From positions 186,001-250,000 of the forward strand of contig NZ_QBUH01000006.1 in the NCBI RefSeq assembly GCF_003058195.1: 64,000 bases of DNA, written 5' to 3'. Numbering within the stretch: position 1 is the first letter of the stretch; each line of letters starts with the position of its first letter. The notes beneath the pieces were generated by a model. It worked only from the letters and a program-made list of their open reading frames with translations. It was not told where the DNA came from and made no database searches. This document shows, piece by piece, positions 35,140 to 45,568 of this stretch. The DNA is from Elizabethkingia sp. YR214. GTDB taxonomy: Bacteria > Bacteroidota > Bacteroidia > Flavobacteriales > Weeksellaceae. Both the position numbers and the translations under genes were made by a program.

Positions 35140-35147
35140 CAAAGTTA
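35140..35147 (-). promoter_or_regulatory. -7 box of the TonB-receptor operon
   Basis: TAACTTTG on the minus strand matches TAnnTTTG and lies 18 bp before the GTG chosen as the receptor start. It rules out the TTG at 35142 as the initiation codon. The A/T-rich upstream region to 35286 has no obvious Fur-like palindrome that could be confirmed by eye. Confidence 0.6.
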
Positions 35148-35286
35148 TTTATATTTTTTCTAAATAAAAATAAAATTGTCTCATTTAAAGACTTTACCTT
35201 GTGTAATTTTCAGCAAAAAAATCTGTAAAACTTAATATAAAACGATGAATAGTCGGGCATTAAAGCCATTTATAGAAATTTATGAA

Positions 35287-35294
35287 TATATTTG
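35287..35294 (+). promoter_or_regulatory. -7 box of the 35.3-kb secreted protein gene
   Basis: TATATTTG matches TAnnTTTG exactly, 45 bp before the ATG at 35340. Confidence 0.5.
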
Positions 35295-35339
35295 AACAAT
35301 GACAAATATCATCTGTATATTTAACCTTAAAATAAAAAT

Positions 35340-36107
35340 ATGAGATATTTGTATTGCTTTTTTATCCTGTTCTGTTTCAATTCAAAATCTTTTGCACAAA
35401 AACAAAATGCTGTGAAATCGGAGACAAAAGAAATTGAAAGTGGAAGAATTACCAAACAATATACAAATGGTAAGCTTAGCAGTTTTACGGTGGATATGGC
35501 AGCTGTAAATTATGGAAATACACTCTTCTTCACAAAAGAAGATAAAATCATTAGCATAAAAGACGGACAAAAACCGGATGCATTGATCAGGATTTATCTG
35601 AAAAACAAAAGATATACAACTGATCTACAGTACAACAATAAAGAACTAATGTATATTGAGTCAATTGATTTAGACCTCAATAATCTACCACCAAACAGCA
35701 TTATTTCCTCTCAGTATAAAGATGGAAAAGCAGAAAGCATTATCAGCAGATCTAATCTCGAAGATACCCGTGGGTTGGATAAAGTACTAAAGTTATTCTG
35801 GAGAATGGATAAAAAAACAAATCTTACAGATATTGATGCTATTTTCAATGCACTTGCGGATGATTTTTCACAGGAAGATGCATTATTGAAAATATACTAT
35901 GGCCGTTATGCAGAGAAATTTGAACCTTTGCCTGCTGCTTATCTAAACACAGATAATTCAGGAAAAATTAAAAAGGGAATTATCTGGACAGAAACCAGCG
36001 GACAGAACGGAAAATACAATGTATATAGCAACGGAAAAATTATTAAATCCAATAATCAAAACCTGACAGACTTCCAGAAAACTATTATGGATTATATGGA
36101 GAAATAG
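35340..36107 (+). CDS. Hypothetical secreted protein
   Basis: A 255-aa protein with a signal peptide (about residues 1-19, ending SFA) and no recognised domain. It alternates beta strands and helices (ESGRITKQYTNGKLSSF, IYLKNKRYTTDLQYNNKEL). No cysteines or metal motifs stand out. It is divergent from the TonB-receptor operon across about 200 bp and has its own -7 box. The 207 bp after its stop are A/T-rich with no recognisable gene. Confidence 0.6.
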   Translation: MRYLYCFFILFCFNSKSFAQKQNAVKSETKEIESGRITKQYTNGKLSSFTVDMAAVNYGNTLFFTKEDKIISIKDGQKPDALIRIYLKNKRYTTDLQYNNKELMYIESIDLDLNNLPPNSIISSQYKDGKAESIISRSNLEDTRGLDKVLKLFWRMDKKTNLTDIDAIFNALADDFSQEDALLKIYYGRYAEKFEPLPAAYLNTDNSGKIKKGIIWTETSGQNGKYNVYSNGKIIKSNNQNLTDFQKTIMDYMEK

Positions 36108-36314
36108 AACTCAGAACTCACATTAAAACAACAAACAGTACACCAGTCCAGGCTCAATTATCTGAAGCGAGGCCGAAAGTAGTTCTGTACAGGAATCTTT
36201 TAAATCATTAAGAAATTAAGGGTATTGAGAGATGTTAGCAAGAAAATAAACTAAAATTTCTTAATAACTTAATGGTAAAAAATTATACCAGAATTAGCAT
36301 ACCTTCAAATTAAT

Positions 36315-37337
36315 TTATTGATTTTCTTCCTGAGATTCAGGCTCACTGTAATGACTAATTGCTTTTCGTAATTTTTGTTCAATACGCTTCTTTAATCTTA
36401 ATGGTCTGTATAGCACCAGATTTTCTCCAAAACCTAATAATAAACGTTCTAACTCATAATTCAGTTGAACTTTAATACTGAAAACCGTTCCATCTTCTTT
36501 GTCCTCAATAATCTGCTGACTGTGATGTAAAGGTTTCGTTTTTACGTAAGGAGCATTGCTTTTATCCACAAAGAAAGTAACATTTCGAGGGTGCATACTC
36601 TCCGAAACAGTAACTCCTACAACATCTTTAAAAAATTCATCCCCATTCAGGTCTTTGTCAATATAGACAGACTGCTCATCTATTTCAATATTTTCCATTC
36701 TGTCCAGTGCCAAATTATACATAGCCCCTTTATAAAGGCATATCAAAAACCAACGATTATTAAATTCTTTTAGTAATTGTGGATGAACGGTATAGGTACT
36801 AAAGTCTCTTGCTGTAAAGCTTTTATAGAGAATCTTCAGTACCTTTTTATTCAATATAGCCTGATATAATACATCGATATATTCAAGACCTTTTAACTGC
36901 TCGTTTTTGTCCAGATGAATAATGGACTTCTGTTGAACAGCATTTACTGAATCTTCAAGTTTCTGCAACACACCATTCATTTCCCGAAACATCGAAAAGT
37001 CTTTAAACTGTTTCAGGATCTGTATCGCATTGTTCATGGCTTTCAGATCGCTTTCATTAACAGAAATATGATGAATGCTGTACTCTGGATCGCTATAACG
37101 ATAATACTTACGTTCGTATACTTCTATCGGAGCTTCATAACCAAATTTCTCACTGCGCATGTTCTGCAAATCCAGCTGTATCGTTCGCTTGCTTACATAC
37201 GATTCCTTCCCCTCATACTCAAACAGGGCTTCTGAACATTCATCTATCAGATCTTCCAGTGTATACTTGCGGTATTTATTTTTCAGACACTTATCCAGTG
37301 TTTTATACCGGATCAATGCATTTTTGTTAGAAGACAT
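36315..37337 (-). CDS. WYL-domain transcriptional regulator, probable controller of the RNA-repair island
   Basis: The N-terminal about 80 residues form a winged-helix DNA-binding domain (YTLEDLIDECSEAL and SYVSKRTIQLDLQNMR). The WYL-type sensor follows at about residues 150-260 (LNKKVLKILYKSF, VHPQLLKEFNNRWFLICLY), then a C-terminal wing-like extension. WYL proteins bind nucleic acids or nucleotides and regulate DNA- and RNA-stress systems. It lies behind the HopJ-like gene, whose promoter carries the same palindrome found in front of rtcB and the Y-like RNA. It is therefore the best candidate for an RtcR-equivalent regulator, an inference from position. Confidence 0.88.
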   Translation of the reverse strand: MSSNKNALIRYKTLDKCLKNKYRKYTLEDLIDECSEALFEYEGKESYVSKRTIQLDLQNMRSEKFGYEAPIEVYERKYYRYSDPEYSIHHISVNESDLKAMNNAIQILKQFKDFSMFREMNGVLQKLEDSVNAVQQKSIIHLDKNEQLKGLEYIDVLYQAILNKKVLKILYKSFTARDFSTYTVHPQLLKEFNNRWFLICLYKGAMYNLALDRMENIEIDEQSVYIDKDLNGDEFFKDVVGVTVSESMHPRNVTFFVDKSNAPYVKTKPLHHSQQIIEDKEDGTVFSIKVQLNYELERLLLGFGENLVLYRPLRLKKRIEQKLRKAISHYSEPESQEENQ

Positions 37338-37430
37338 TTTTCAATGTTGGAATTTAGAAGTTAAAAATTTGAAGATTCACCATTCACTTATTCACAAATT
37401 AATAAAGTATTCAGTGTTCACACTAATACA

Positions 37431-37763
37431 TTATTTCGCTTTTAGTGCCTCACCTTCAAAGACAATACCGCCCCATCCGAATTCTATAAAGTTTCTGATA
37501 TTTTGGTGGTCTGTACCTTCAGGATTTTTCAATACATCTTCTCTGTAGAATGTACCAAAAAGATTCAGTGTATTCTCTTTAGACAGGTTGTTTACTTTAG
37601 CAAAGCTGAATACTTTACATGAGCCATTATTCTGTCCAGCTTCATTTACCGTATTACCATTTCTGAATTCAGTTGGTGTGAAATCATAATTGCTATCGAT
37701 GTAAGCAATAACATCGTTAAATTCAATAGACTCAGAAGATTGCTCTAATTGTTCTAGTATCAT
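37431..37763 (-). CDS. HopJ-type small protein
   Basis: A 110-aa protein matching the family named after HopJ (VIAYIDSNYDFTPTEFRNGNTVNEAGQNNGSCKVFSFAKVNN). Despite the name, homologues are widespread in non-pathogenic bacteria and no type III secretion machinery is expected here, so a housekeeping or stress role is more likely. It lies 93 bp before the WYL gene in the same direction and shares its promoter region with the divergent rtcB. Function unknown. Confidence 0.8.
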   Translation of the reverse strand: MILEQLEQSSESIEFNDVIAYIDSNYDFTPTEFRNGNTVNEAGQNNGSCKVFSFAKVNNLSKENTLNLFGTFYREDVLKNPEGTDHQNIRNFIEFGWGGIVFEGEALKAK

Positions 37764-37800
37764 TTTATATATTCTTTATCTGTTATTATCAATTTTTTTT

Positions 37801-40139
<2,339 letters not shown>

Positions 40140-40166
40140 ATTTAATTACTCATGTAAAAAAACAAA

Positions 40167-40203
40167 CTACGCAAAAACATTGCGCACATACTTAATTACT
40201 TTG
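40167..40203 (+). promoter_or_regulatory. Second copy of the rtcB-type operator/promoter, before the Y-like RNA
   Basis: CGCAA-AAACA-TTGCG (40170-40184) is followed after 11 bp by TTACTTTG (40196-40203), the same spacing as in front of rtcB. The flanks are also nearly identical (CTACGCAA at the left, GCGCAC then AATTACTTTGCAT at the right). Transcription should start a few bases before the tRNA-like GGGACTG at 40215. The duplication marks both units as one regulon. Confidence 0.8.
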
Positions 40204-40214
40204 CATGAGTAAAT

Positions 40215-40340
40215 GGGACTGTAGCTCAGAGGATAGAGCAACGTAAAAACACTTTACCAGATTTTAACCTGTACACAGGTGTGATGATAAAGTTACTTCG
40301 CTTGGGGCCGTTGGTCGCCGGTTCGAATCCGGCCAGTCTC
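40215..40340 (+). ncRNA. tRNA-mimicking Y-like RNA (YrlA type)
   Basis: A tRNA body is split by an insert. Acceptor GGGACTG (40215-40221) pairs with CAGTCTC (40334-40340; one G-U). D arm: GCTC/GAGC (40224-40227, 40236-40239). T arm: GCCGG-TTCGAAT-CCGGC (40317-40333). The ACG (40241-40243)/CGT (40309-40311) pairs and the TGGTC variable region (40312-40316) match a tRNA(Arg). In place of the anticodon loop lie 65 nt with two nested stems, ACCTG/CAGGT (40267-40280) and ACTTTA/TAAAGT (40251-40256 with 40288-40293). No anticodon can be read. Bacterial Y RNAs of the YrlA class carry tRNA-like modules and lie next to Ro60/Rsr genes, as here. Confidence 0.85.
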
Positions 40341-40354
40341 TCAATAACTGGAGT

Positions 40355-40412
40355 GGTGTGAGATATCAAGGTTACTTCGTTCAGAAAAAAAACACCTTTA
40401 TTAGTTTTAACC
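40355..40412 (+). ncRNA. Second, permuted copy of the Y-like stem
   Basis: Two blocks of the first RNA's insert recur here in swapped order. GGTGTG...TTACTTCG (40355-40382) resembles 40278-40303, and a 25-base block (40388-40412) matches 40245-40269 at 18 of 25 positions. The stem AAGGT/ACCTT (40368-40372 with 40394-40398) equals AAAGT/ACTTT of the first copy with one compensatory pair change (T-A to C-G). It may be a second Ro-binding stem in the same transcript, in the leader of the TROVE gene. Confidence 0.6.
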
Positions 40413-40441
40413 ACTTCATTAACTAAAAAAACAAAATAGTG

Positions 40442-41821
40442 ATGTCAAAATTAAATTCAAAAAAAACAGGATTTGGTTCCGGTATTATTGCCGGAAAAGA
40501 AACAAATGCAGCAGGAATATATTCCGATTATGAATTATTGAGAAGAGTAACACTTGCTAATATTCTTTTTGAATCCGACTATTATCAGCCGGCAGATGAA
40601 ATTATGGCCCAGATAGAAAACTTGTGTCATAAAGTAACCGGGCAACAGATTATCGATCTGGCATTGGAATGCCGTTTTGAACAAAAACTGAGACATACAC
40701 CATTATGGTTATTAATTCTGGCTAATGAAATTCATCATGTGAATATAAAAGATGCTGTTGCCAAAATAGCCAACAGACCTGATATGACGATAGATCTGCT
40801 TCAGATGCTGAAAGCAAGAAACGGATCTTATAAAATGTCTAAATCTGTAAAAAAAGGTATTGCGAAAGCTTTTGATCAATATGACGAATACCAGATTGCC
40901 AAATACCGAAAAAGCAATATGGAAGTATCATTGGTAGATGTGATAAACCTTGTTCACCCTAAGCCTACAGTAGAAAACGAAAATGCATTAAAAGCGTTGG
41001 TAGAAGACACACTGAAACCCGCTAATACATGGGAAGTAGCCCTATCTCAGGGAGCTGATAAAAAAGGAACTTTCGAAAGAATGCTTACTGAAAAAAGTTT
41101 GGGATCCCTGGCGATTCTTAGAAATCTTAGAAATATGACGGAAGCAGGACTTTCCAGAAAGACAATGCGGGAAGCGATTGCTCAGGTAAAAAGTAACTGG
41201 CTGACTCCTTTAAATTTTCTGGCAGCACAAAGAAATGCACCGGAATATACAGCTTATATAGACGATGCTATGAAAAACTGTTTTTCTCAGGAAAAAATAG
41301 CAGGGACTACCATCTTGGCTATAGATGTATCCGGGAGTATGGGACAAGTAACCTCATCCAATTCTAAGTTTTCCAGAATGGATCTGGCTTTTGCTATGGC
41401 AGCTGTTGGTTCCTATATCTTTGAAGATCTTATTCTGGTATTCACCGCTGGTAGCGATTCTTCCCGAAAAGGAAAACATCTGATATGGGATAATGCTGCA
41501 GGGCTGGGAATATTCAGACATTATAAAAAGATATATTCTGAATTAGGTGGTGGTGGTATTTTCACTTACCAGCTATGTGAATGGCTAAAGGAGAAAGGTT
41601 ATGCCAAAGATGCCGACAGACTTGTCGTAATCTCAGACAGCCAGGATATTGACGCACAATCCGGATTAAAAAGAAAACCGGATACTACACCCTATAAGAC
41701 TTCTTATATTATTGATATCTCTACCCATACCCATGGAATAAAAACCGGGAACTGGACAGCAGAAATCAACGGATGGAGCGATCGTGTTTTCCATTATATC
41801 AAGGCTTTAGAAAGCAATTAA
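40442..41821 (+). CDS. rsr: TROVE-domain protein, Ro60/Rsr orthologue
   Basis: A 459-aa protein with an N-terminal TROVE HEAT-like ring (about residues 15-300; GFGSGIIAGKETNAAGIYSDYELLRRVTL and LAILRNLRNMTEAGL) and a C-terminal von Willebrand A domain with the metal site DVSGSMGQ and VVISDSQD. Ro60 proteins hold misfolded RNA in the ring and bind Y RNA on the outside; bacterial Rsr can tether Y RNA to PNPase. The reading frame includes a GTG one codon earlier, but the ATG at 40442 is preferred. It lies 102 bp after the Y-like RNA and 20 bp before the second RlaP gene. Confidence 0.93.
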   Translation: MSKLNSKKTGFGSGIIAGKETNAAGIYSDYELLRRVTLANILFESDYYQPADEIMAQIENLCHKVTGQQIIDLALECRFEQKLRHTPLWLLILANEIHHVNIKDAVAKIANRPDMTIDLLQMLKARNGSYKMSKSVKKGIAKAFDQYDEYQIAKYRKSNMEVSLVDVINLVHPKPTVENENALKALVEDTLKPANTWEVALSQGADKKGTFERMLTEKSLGSLAILRNLRNMTEAGLSRKTMREAIAQVKSNWLTPLNFLAAQRNAPEYTAYIDDAMKNCFSQEKIAGTTILAIDVSGSMGQVTSSNSKFSRMDLAFAMAAVGSYIFEDLILVFTAGSDSSRKGKHLIWDNAAGLGIFRHYKKIYSELGGGGIFTYQLCEWLKEKGYAKDADRLVVISDSQDIDAQSGLKRKPDTTPYKTSYIIDISTHTHGIKTGNWTAEINGWSDRVFHYIKALESN

Positions 41822-41841
41822 TTTAAATTAAAAAGAACAAA

Positions 41842-42900
41842 ATGACTATAGAAGAACTAAAAGCAAATAAACTTATCCTTTTTGAAGTCATATCCGGAAG
41901 CCGTGCTTTTGGACTGGCAACAGAAATTTCGGATACCGATATACGTGGTATTTATTATATGCCAAAAGATTCCTTTTTTGGCCTTGATTATACGCCGCAG
42001 GTATCCAACGAAACCAACGACACTGTCTATTACGAAATAGGTCGGTTTATGGAACTTTTGCAAAAAAACAACCCGAATATTTTGGAAATTCTGGCAAGCC
42101 CGGACGACTGTATTCTATACAAACATCCACTTATGGATCTGCTAAGTTCAAAAGAATTTCTTTCGAAACAATGTAAAGATACTTTTGCCGGTTATGCCAT
42201 ATCTCAGATAAAAAAGGCTAAGGGGTTGAATAAAAAAATATTGAATCCTGTAGAAAAAGAAAGAAAATCTGTCCTTGACTTTTGCTACGTCCTTAAAGAT
42301 CACCTTTCTGTTCCTTTGAAAAAATGGTTAACGGATCAGGGAAAAGTTCAGGATAAATGTGGTCTGGCCAGCATAGACAATACCCGCGGAATGTATGCTA
42401 TATTCTATGATGAAACCGGAACATTAGGTTATAAAGGGATTATACAGACTGAAGAAGCTAATCAGGTTTCGGTATCATCCACACCAAAAGAAGAAAAATC
42501 TATAGCTTATCTTTTCTGTAATCTGGATGCTTATTCTGTTTACTGTAAAGAGTACCGTGAATACTGGAAGTGGATTTCTGAACGCAGCGAGGATCGTTAT
42601 AACGTGAACCGGAAGCATGGACAAAACTATGACAGTAAAAATATGATGCATACTATACGCTTATTACAGTCCTGTGAACAAATCTTCGGAACAGGTTCTT
42701 TACAGGTACGTGTGGATAACCGTGATGAGTTGTTGGATATTAAATCAGGTAAGTGGCCGTATGATATGATCATGCAAAAAGCAGAAGACCTTATTTTGGC
42801 TATTGAGGATTGCTATACCACTTCTACCCTTCCGGAATATCCGGATGTAAAGAAAACAGCAGATCTATTGGTAAAAATAAGAAAGCACCTATACAAATAA
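41842..42900 (+). CDS. RlaP-type RNA-repair nucleotidyltransferase (second copy)
   Basis: A 352-aa pol-beta nucleotidyltransferase. The active site is GSRAFGL...SDTDIRG (about residues 18-36), and the long C-terminal part contains helices (FAGYAISQIKKAKG, KNMMHTIRLLQSCEQIF) typical of the longer RlaP subfamily. It is about 100 residues longer than the first RlaP, so the two probably act on different RNA ends or substrates. It is the last gene of the Y-RNA/TROVE unit, closed by a strong terminator 22 bp downstream. Confidence 0.87.
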   Translation: MTIEELKANKLILFEVISGSRAFGLATEISDTDIRGIYYMPKDSFFGLDYTPQVSNETNDTVYYEIGRFMELLQKNNPNILEILASPDDCILYKHPLMDLLSSKEFLSKQCKDTFAGYAISQIKKAKGLNKKILNPVEKERKSVLDFCYVLKDHLSVPLKKWLTDQGKVQDKCGLASIDNTRGMYAIFYDETGTLGYKGIIQTEEANQVSVSSTPKEEKSIAYLFCNLDAYSVYCKEYREYWKWISERSEDRYNVNRKHGQNYDSKNMMHTIRLLQSCEQIFGTGSLQVRVDNRDELLDIKSGKWPYDMIMQKAEDLILAIEDCYTTSTLPEYPDVKKTADLLVKIRKHLYK

Positions 42901-42921
42901 TCTAATCTCTTTAAATTTTCG

Positions 42922-42952
42922 TACCTCATAGGCTTTTAAAACCTATGAGGTA
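42922..42952. terminator. Strong bidirectional terminator after the RNA-repair island
   Basis: An 11-bp perfect stem TACCTCATAGG/CCTATGAGGTA with a nine-base loop, followed by T-rich DNA on the plus strand. It also serves the convergent TfoX-like gene. Confidence 0.9.
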
Positions 42953-42982
42953 TTTTTATATTGATAAAATAATCAGGTGATG

Positions 42983-43327
42983 CTATCGCTTTTTCGATGC
43001 TTTTGCAATACTATTATATTCCAGACATATCCTGATCCAATAGTCAAAATCATCAGCTTTGCGAAAGCCCTCTGGTTCAACATAGCAATAGCCTTTAAGC
43101 TGCTTGCCTCTCATAATCATTGGAAGAAAGCCTGTCTTTTCCACAACCTCATCCTCAAGATCCGGATCATAGCGGCACATCAGATTTTCACCACTTATAT
43201 TAATGCACATTTTCCCGTTAACCAGAAACGACAATCCGCTGAACATTTTCTTTTCTTCGATTGCTATATTTGGAATTTTAGCCAGCTTTTCTCTGACCCG
43301 ATCTGCTAATTCTACACTGTATGCCAT
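42983..43327 (-). CDS. TfoX/Sxy N-terminal domain protein
   Basis: A 114-aa protein consisting of a TfoX/Sxy N-terminal-like domain (EEKKMFSGLSFLVNGKMCINISGENLMCRYDP and KGYCYVEPEGF). It lacks the C-terminal domain of competence regulators. Stand-alone domains are common and are not shown to control DNA uptake. It faces the RNA-repair island across the shared terminator. Function unknown. Confidence 0.82.
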   Translation of the reverse strand: MAYSVELADRVREKLAKIPNIAIEEKKMFSGLSFLVNGKMCINISGENLMCRYDPDLEDEVVEKTGFLPMIMRGKQLKGYCYVEPEGFRKADDFDYWIRICLEYNSIAKASKKR

Positions 43328-43380
43328 TAGCTTTTAGTTTATACCAGATTTAGAAAACTTTAATTGTTCATCTTAAAATA

Positions 43381-44739
43381 TTACACAAACGCACTAAAAC
43401 CTGTAATAGATCTGCCGACAATAAGGGAGTTGATTTCCTTAGTACCCTCATAAGAATAAATAGCTTCTGCATCTGCAACGAAACGGGCAACATCATATTC
43501 CAACAGAATACCATTTCCTCCCATTACTTCACGGGCGCGCGAAACAATGTCACGGGTTCTCATGGTACAGAATACTTTTGCCAAAGAAGCATGTTCATCT
43601 TTTAGAATGCCTTCATCCTGCATTTCGGAAAGCCGAAATACCAATGTTTGCATAGCAGTAAGGTTGGACAGCATTTCTACAAGGTGCCCCTGAATCATCT
43701 GGAAAGAAGCAATGGGTTTTCCAAATTGCTTACGCTTTCGCGTATAATCCAATGCACTTTCATATGCTCCCCGTGCACAACCTGTCGCCATCCATGCTAC
43801 TCCTGCCCTTGTCATTCGCAACACTTTTGCTGTATCTTTAAATGAGTTGGCTTTTTGTAACCGATTTTCTTCTGTTACCAGACAATCCTTTAATGTAATC
43901 AATCCGTTTTGTACAATCCTTAGTGCCATTTTTCCTTTAATCTTTTCTACAGAAAAGCCCGGATTATCTCTTTCTACAATAAAACCCTTTACCTCGCCAT
44001 CGTCCAAATCCCTTGCCCAGATAATGATGATATCTGCAAATGTGGCATTGCCAATCCATTTTTTCTCTCCGTTCAGAACCCAGCCTTCTGCTGTCTTTTT
44101 ACAAGTAGCCGTTAATCCACCTGCAGCGCCGGATCCTACTTCTGGCTCTGTAAGACCAAAAGCTCCTATTTTATCAAACTTCTGCATCTGCGGAAGCCAT
44201 TTTAGTTTTTGCTCCTCGGAACCACATATATATATGGAGCCCATTGCCAGCCCCGACTGCACTCCAAAAAATGTCGCTATAGAAGCATCTATTCTTGCCA
44301 TTTCCATAGCAATTACACCTTCCATAAGGAAAGGCATTCCCGGACATCCATAACCTTCATAGGTAACACCGCATATATCCAGTTCTTTAAATTTCGGAAT
44401 CAGCTCGAATGGGAATTCATCGTGCAGCCAGTAGTTATTTACTAATGGTTTTACTTCTTTCTCCATGAAGGCCCGAACTTTTAGCTGAACTTCTCTTTGT
44501 TCGGGTGTAAGTGTATGGTATATATCATAAAAATCTCCGTCTACAGGAGGAAGCTCTTTTTTAGGTCTGTCCTGATCCATCATTTTCATCAGTCCATTTA
44601 TCTGCTTATCATCCAGCTTAGAGAAGTTATCCATAAGCTTCGGGATATCTACTTTTTGTGAAATCTTACTAAGTTTTTCAAAATCAACAGATTTAAATAA
44701 GGCTATGGCTTGCCGGATATTGGCGAAAATATTTGACAT
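43381..44739 (-). CDS. Acyl-CoA dehydrogenase, glutaryl-CoA-dehydrogenase-like
   Basis: An FAD-dependent acyl-CoA dehydrogenase of about 452 aa from the ATG at 44739 (MSNIFANIRQ); the frame continues to 44805, but the extra residues cover intergenic DNA. The FAD/substrate segment GAFGLTEPEVGSGAAGGLTATC, the helical EVMGGNGILLEYDVARFVADAEAIYSYEGT and the catalytic glutamate in YEGTKEIN match the glutaryl-CoA type. It probably acts in lysine/tryptophan or fatty-acid breakdown. Its upstream region carries an AACCACAAAG-type repeat. Confidence 0.9.
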   Translation of the reverse strand: MSNIFANIRQAIALFKSVDFEKLSKISQKVDIPKLMDNFSKLDDKQINGLMKMMDQDRPKKELPPVDGDFYDIYHTLTPEQREVQLKVRAFMEKEVKPLVNNYWLHDEFPFELIPKFKELDICGVTYEGYGCPGMPFLMEGVIAMEMARIDASIATFFGVQSGLAMGSIYICGSEEQKLKWLPQMQKFDKIGAFGLTEPEVGSGAAGGLTATCKKTAEGWVLNGEKKWIGNATFADIIIIWARDLDDGEVKGFIVERDNPGFSVEKIKGKMALRIVQNGLITLKDCLVTEENRLQKANSFKDTAKVLRMTRAGVAWMATGCARGAYESALDYTRKRKQFGKPIASFQMIQGHLVEMLSNLTAMQTLVFRLSEMQDEGILKDEHASLAKVFCTMRTRDIVSRAREVMGGNGILLEYDVARFVADAEAIYSYEGTKEINSLIVGRSITGFSAFV

Positions 44740-44802
44740 AAGAATGTGTTTAGTGATTTTTACAGATAAAAGGTACAAAAAAATTACCGGAACATTTTTA
44801 AC

Positions 44803-44821
44803 CACAAAGTCACAAAAGACA
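44803..44821. repeat. Single AACCACAAAG-type intergenic repeat arm
   Basis: AACCACAAAGTCACAAAAG resembles the arms of the element at 1733-1925 in the biotin operon (AACCACA-TAG/AAAG core). Only one arm is recognisable here. The rest of the 312-bp gap 44740-45051 is A/T-rich and holds the operator and -7 box of the DUF2975 gene. Confidence 0.4.
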
Positions 44822-44994
44822 GAGAATAATATAAAACATGTACTAAAACAAGCGCAACAGTGCTCCTAATATTTTTCTTAAAGATATTGGATATAGCAAG
44901 AACAAATAAGAGCCTGTTAATATACTGTACAGAGCCTTTACTAACAGGAAGCATACTTGTAATTTTGATGAAAATAAATTTTTATTTAAATTAA

Positions 44995-45026
44995 TTATTG
45001 TTTTACGATAATTAATTATATATTTG
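44995..45026 (+). promoter_or_regulatory. Operator and -7 box of the DUF2975/XRE pair
   Basis: An imperfect inverted repeat TTATTG-TTTTA-CGATAA (44995-45011) precedes an exact -7 box TATATTTG (45019-45026). It lies 26 bp before the DUF2975 ATG and is a plausible binding site for the small XRE regulator encoded downstream. Confidence 0.5.
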
Positions 45027-45051
45027 TATTATTAAACTAAATTAACGTGGC

Positions 45052-45567
45052 ATGAACCAGAACAAAATTATTTCAAAAGTACTCTACTACATATGTTGCA
45101 TATTATCAGCGGGCTATCTTGTGACAGCTGTATATTCAATACTCTGTCTTGTAACTGGTTTTGCAGTTACTCCTTATAAACAGAATATGTACCTGCATAT
45201 AAATTATCCGTTTACAGAAACCCCTTTTCTGAATATTGAAAACAACTATCCTTACATTATATTTTCTTTTATGGTTGTTCTTATTGGTTATGGAATCTTT
45301 TTCGGGTTATCTGCAAAGGTTTTCAAAGTATTTATTCAGCCAAAACTTTTCACAAAAAAGAATATCTCAGAACTTCGCAGGTTTTATATTTATAATATTT
45401 TTATTCCGCTGCCTGTAGCAATATTAGCCAGTTTCTTTGTAGAAGTGGAAAGTATAGTCTGGGGATTAGTATTCATCCACTTTATGTTAGGAATATTCTG
45501 TCTGTTTCTGGCAAATATTTTTTCGCAAGGGTTACATTTACAAAACGAACAAGACTTATTTATATAA
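45052..45567 (+). CDS. DUF2975 four-helix membrane protein
   Basis: A 171-aa inner-membrane protein with four hydrophobic segments (VLYYICCILSAGYLVTAVYSIL, YIIFSFMVVLIGYGIFFGL, IFIPLPVAILASFFVE and FIHFMLGIFCLFLANIF) matching DUF2975. The family is almost always followed by a small Cro/CI-type regulator, here 1 bp downstream. Its role is unknown, possibly membrane sensing for the partner regulator. Confidence 0.88.
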   Translation: MNQNKIISKVLYYICCILSAGYLVTAVYSILCLVTGFAVTPYKQNMYLHINYPFTETPFLNIENNYPYIIFSFMVVLIGYGIFFGLSAKVFKVFIQPKLFTKKNISELRRFYIYNIFIPLPVAILASFFVEVESIVWGLVFIHFMLGIFCLFLANIFSQGLHLQNEQDLFI

Positions 45568-45568
45568 A

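Noticed and set aside
37431-37763. Type III secretion effector implied by the HopJ name
   Set aside because: The family is widespread in bacteria without such secretion, and no secretion genes are nearby. Only the family match is kept.
40215-40340. Ordinary tRNA-Arg gene with an intron processed by RtcB
   Set aside because: No anticodon loop or anticodon can be formed at either junction, and the insert folds into its own stems duplicated downstream. The neighbouring Ro60 gene makes a Y RNA more likely. The intron idea remains testable by sequencing the RNA.
40226-40414. 62-aa minus-strand frame across the tRNA-like RNA
   Set aside because: It is antisense to a clear tRNA-like RNA and has no coding features.
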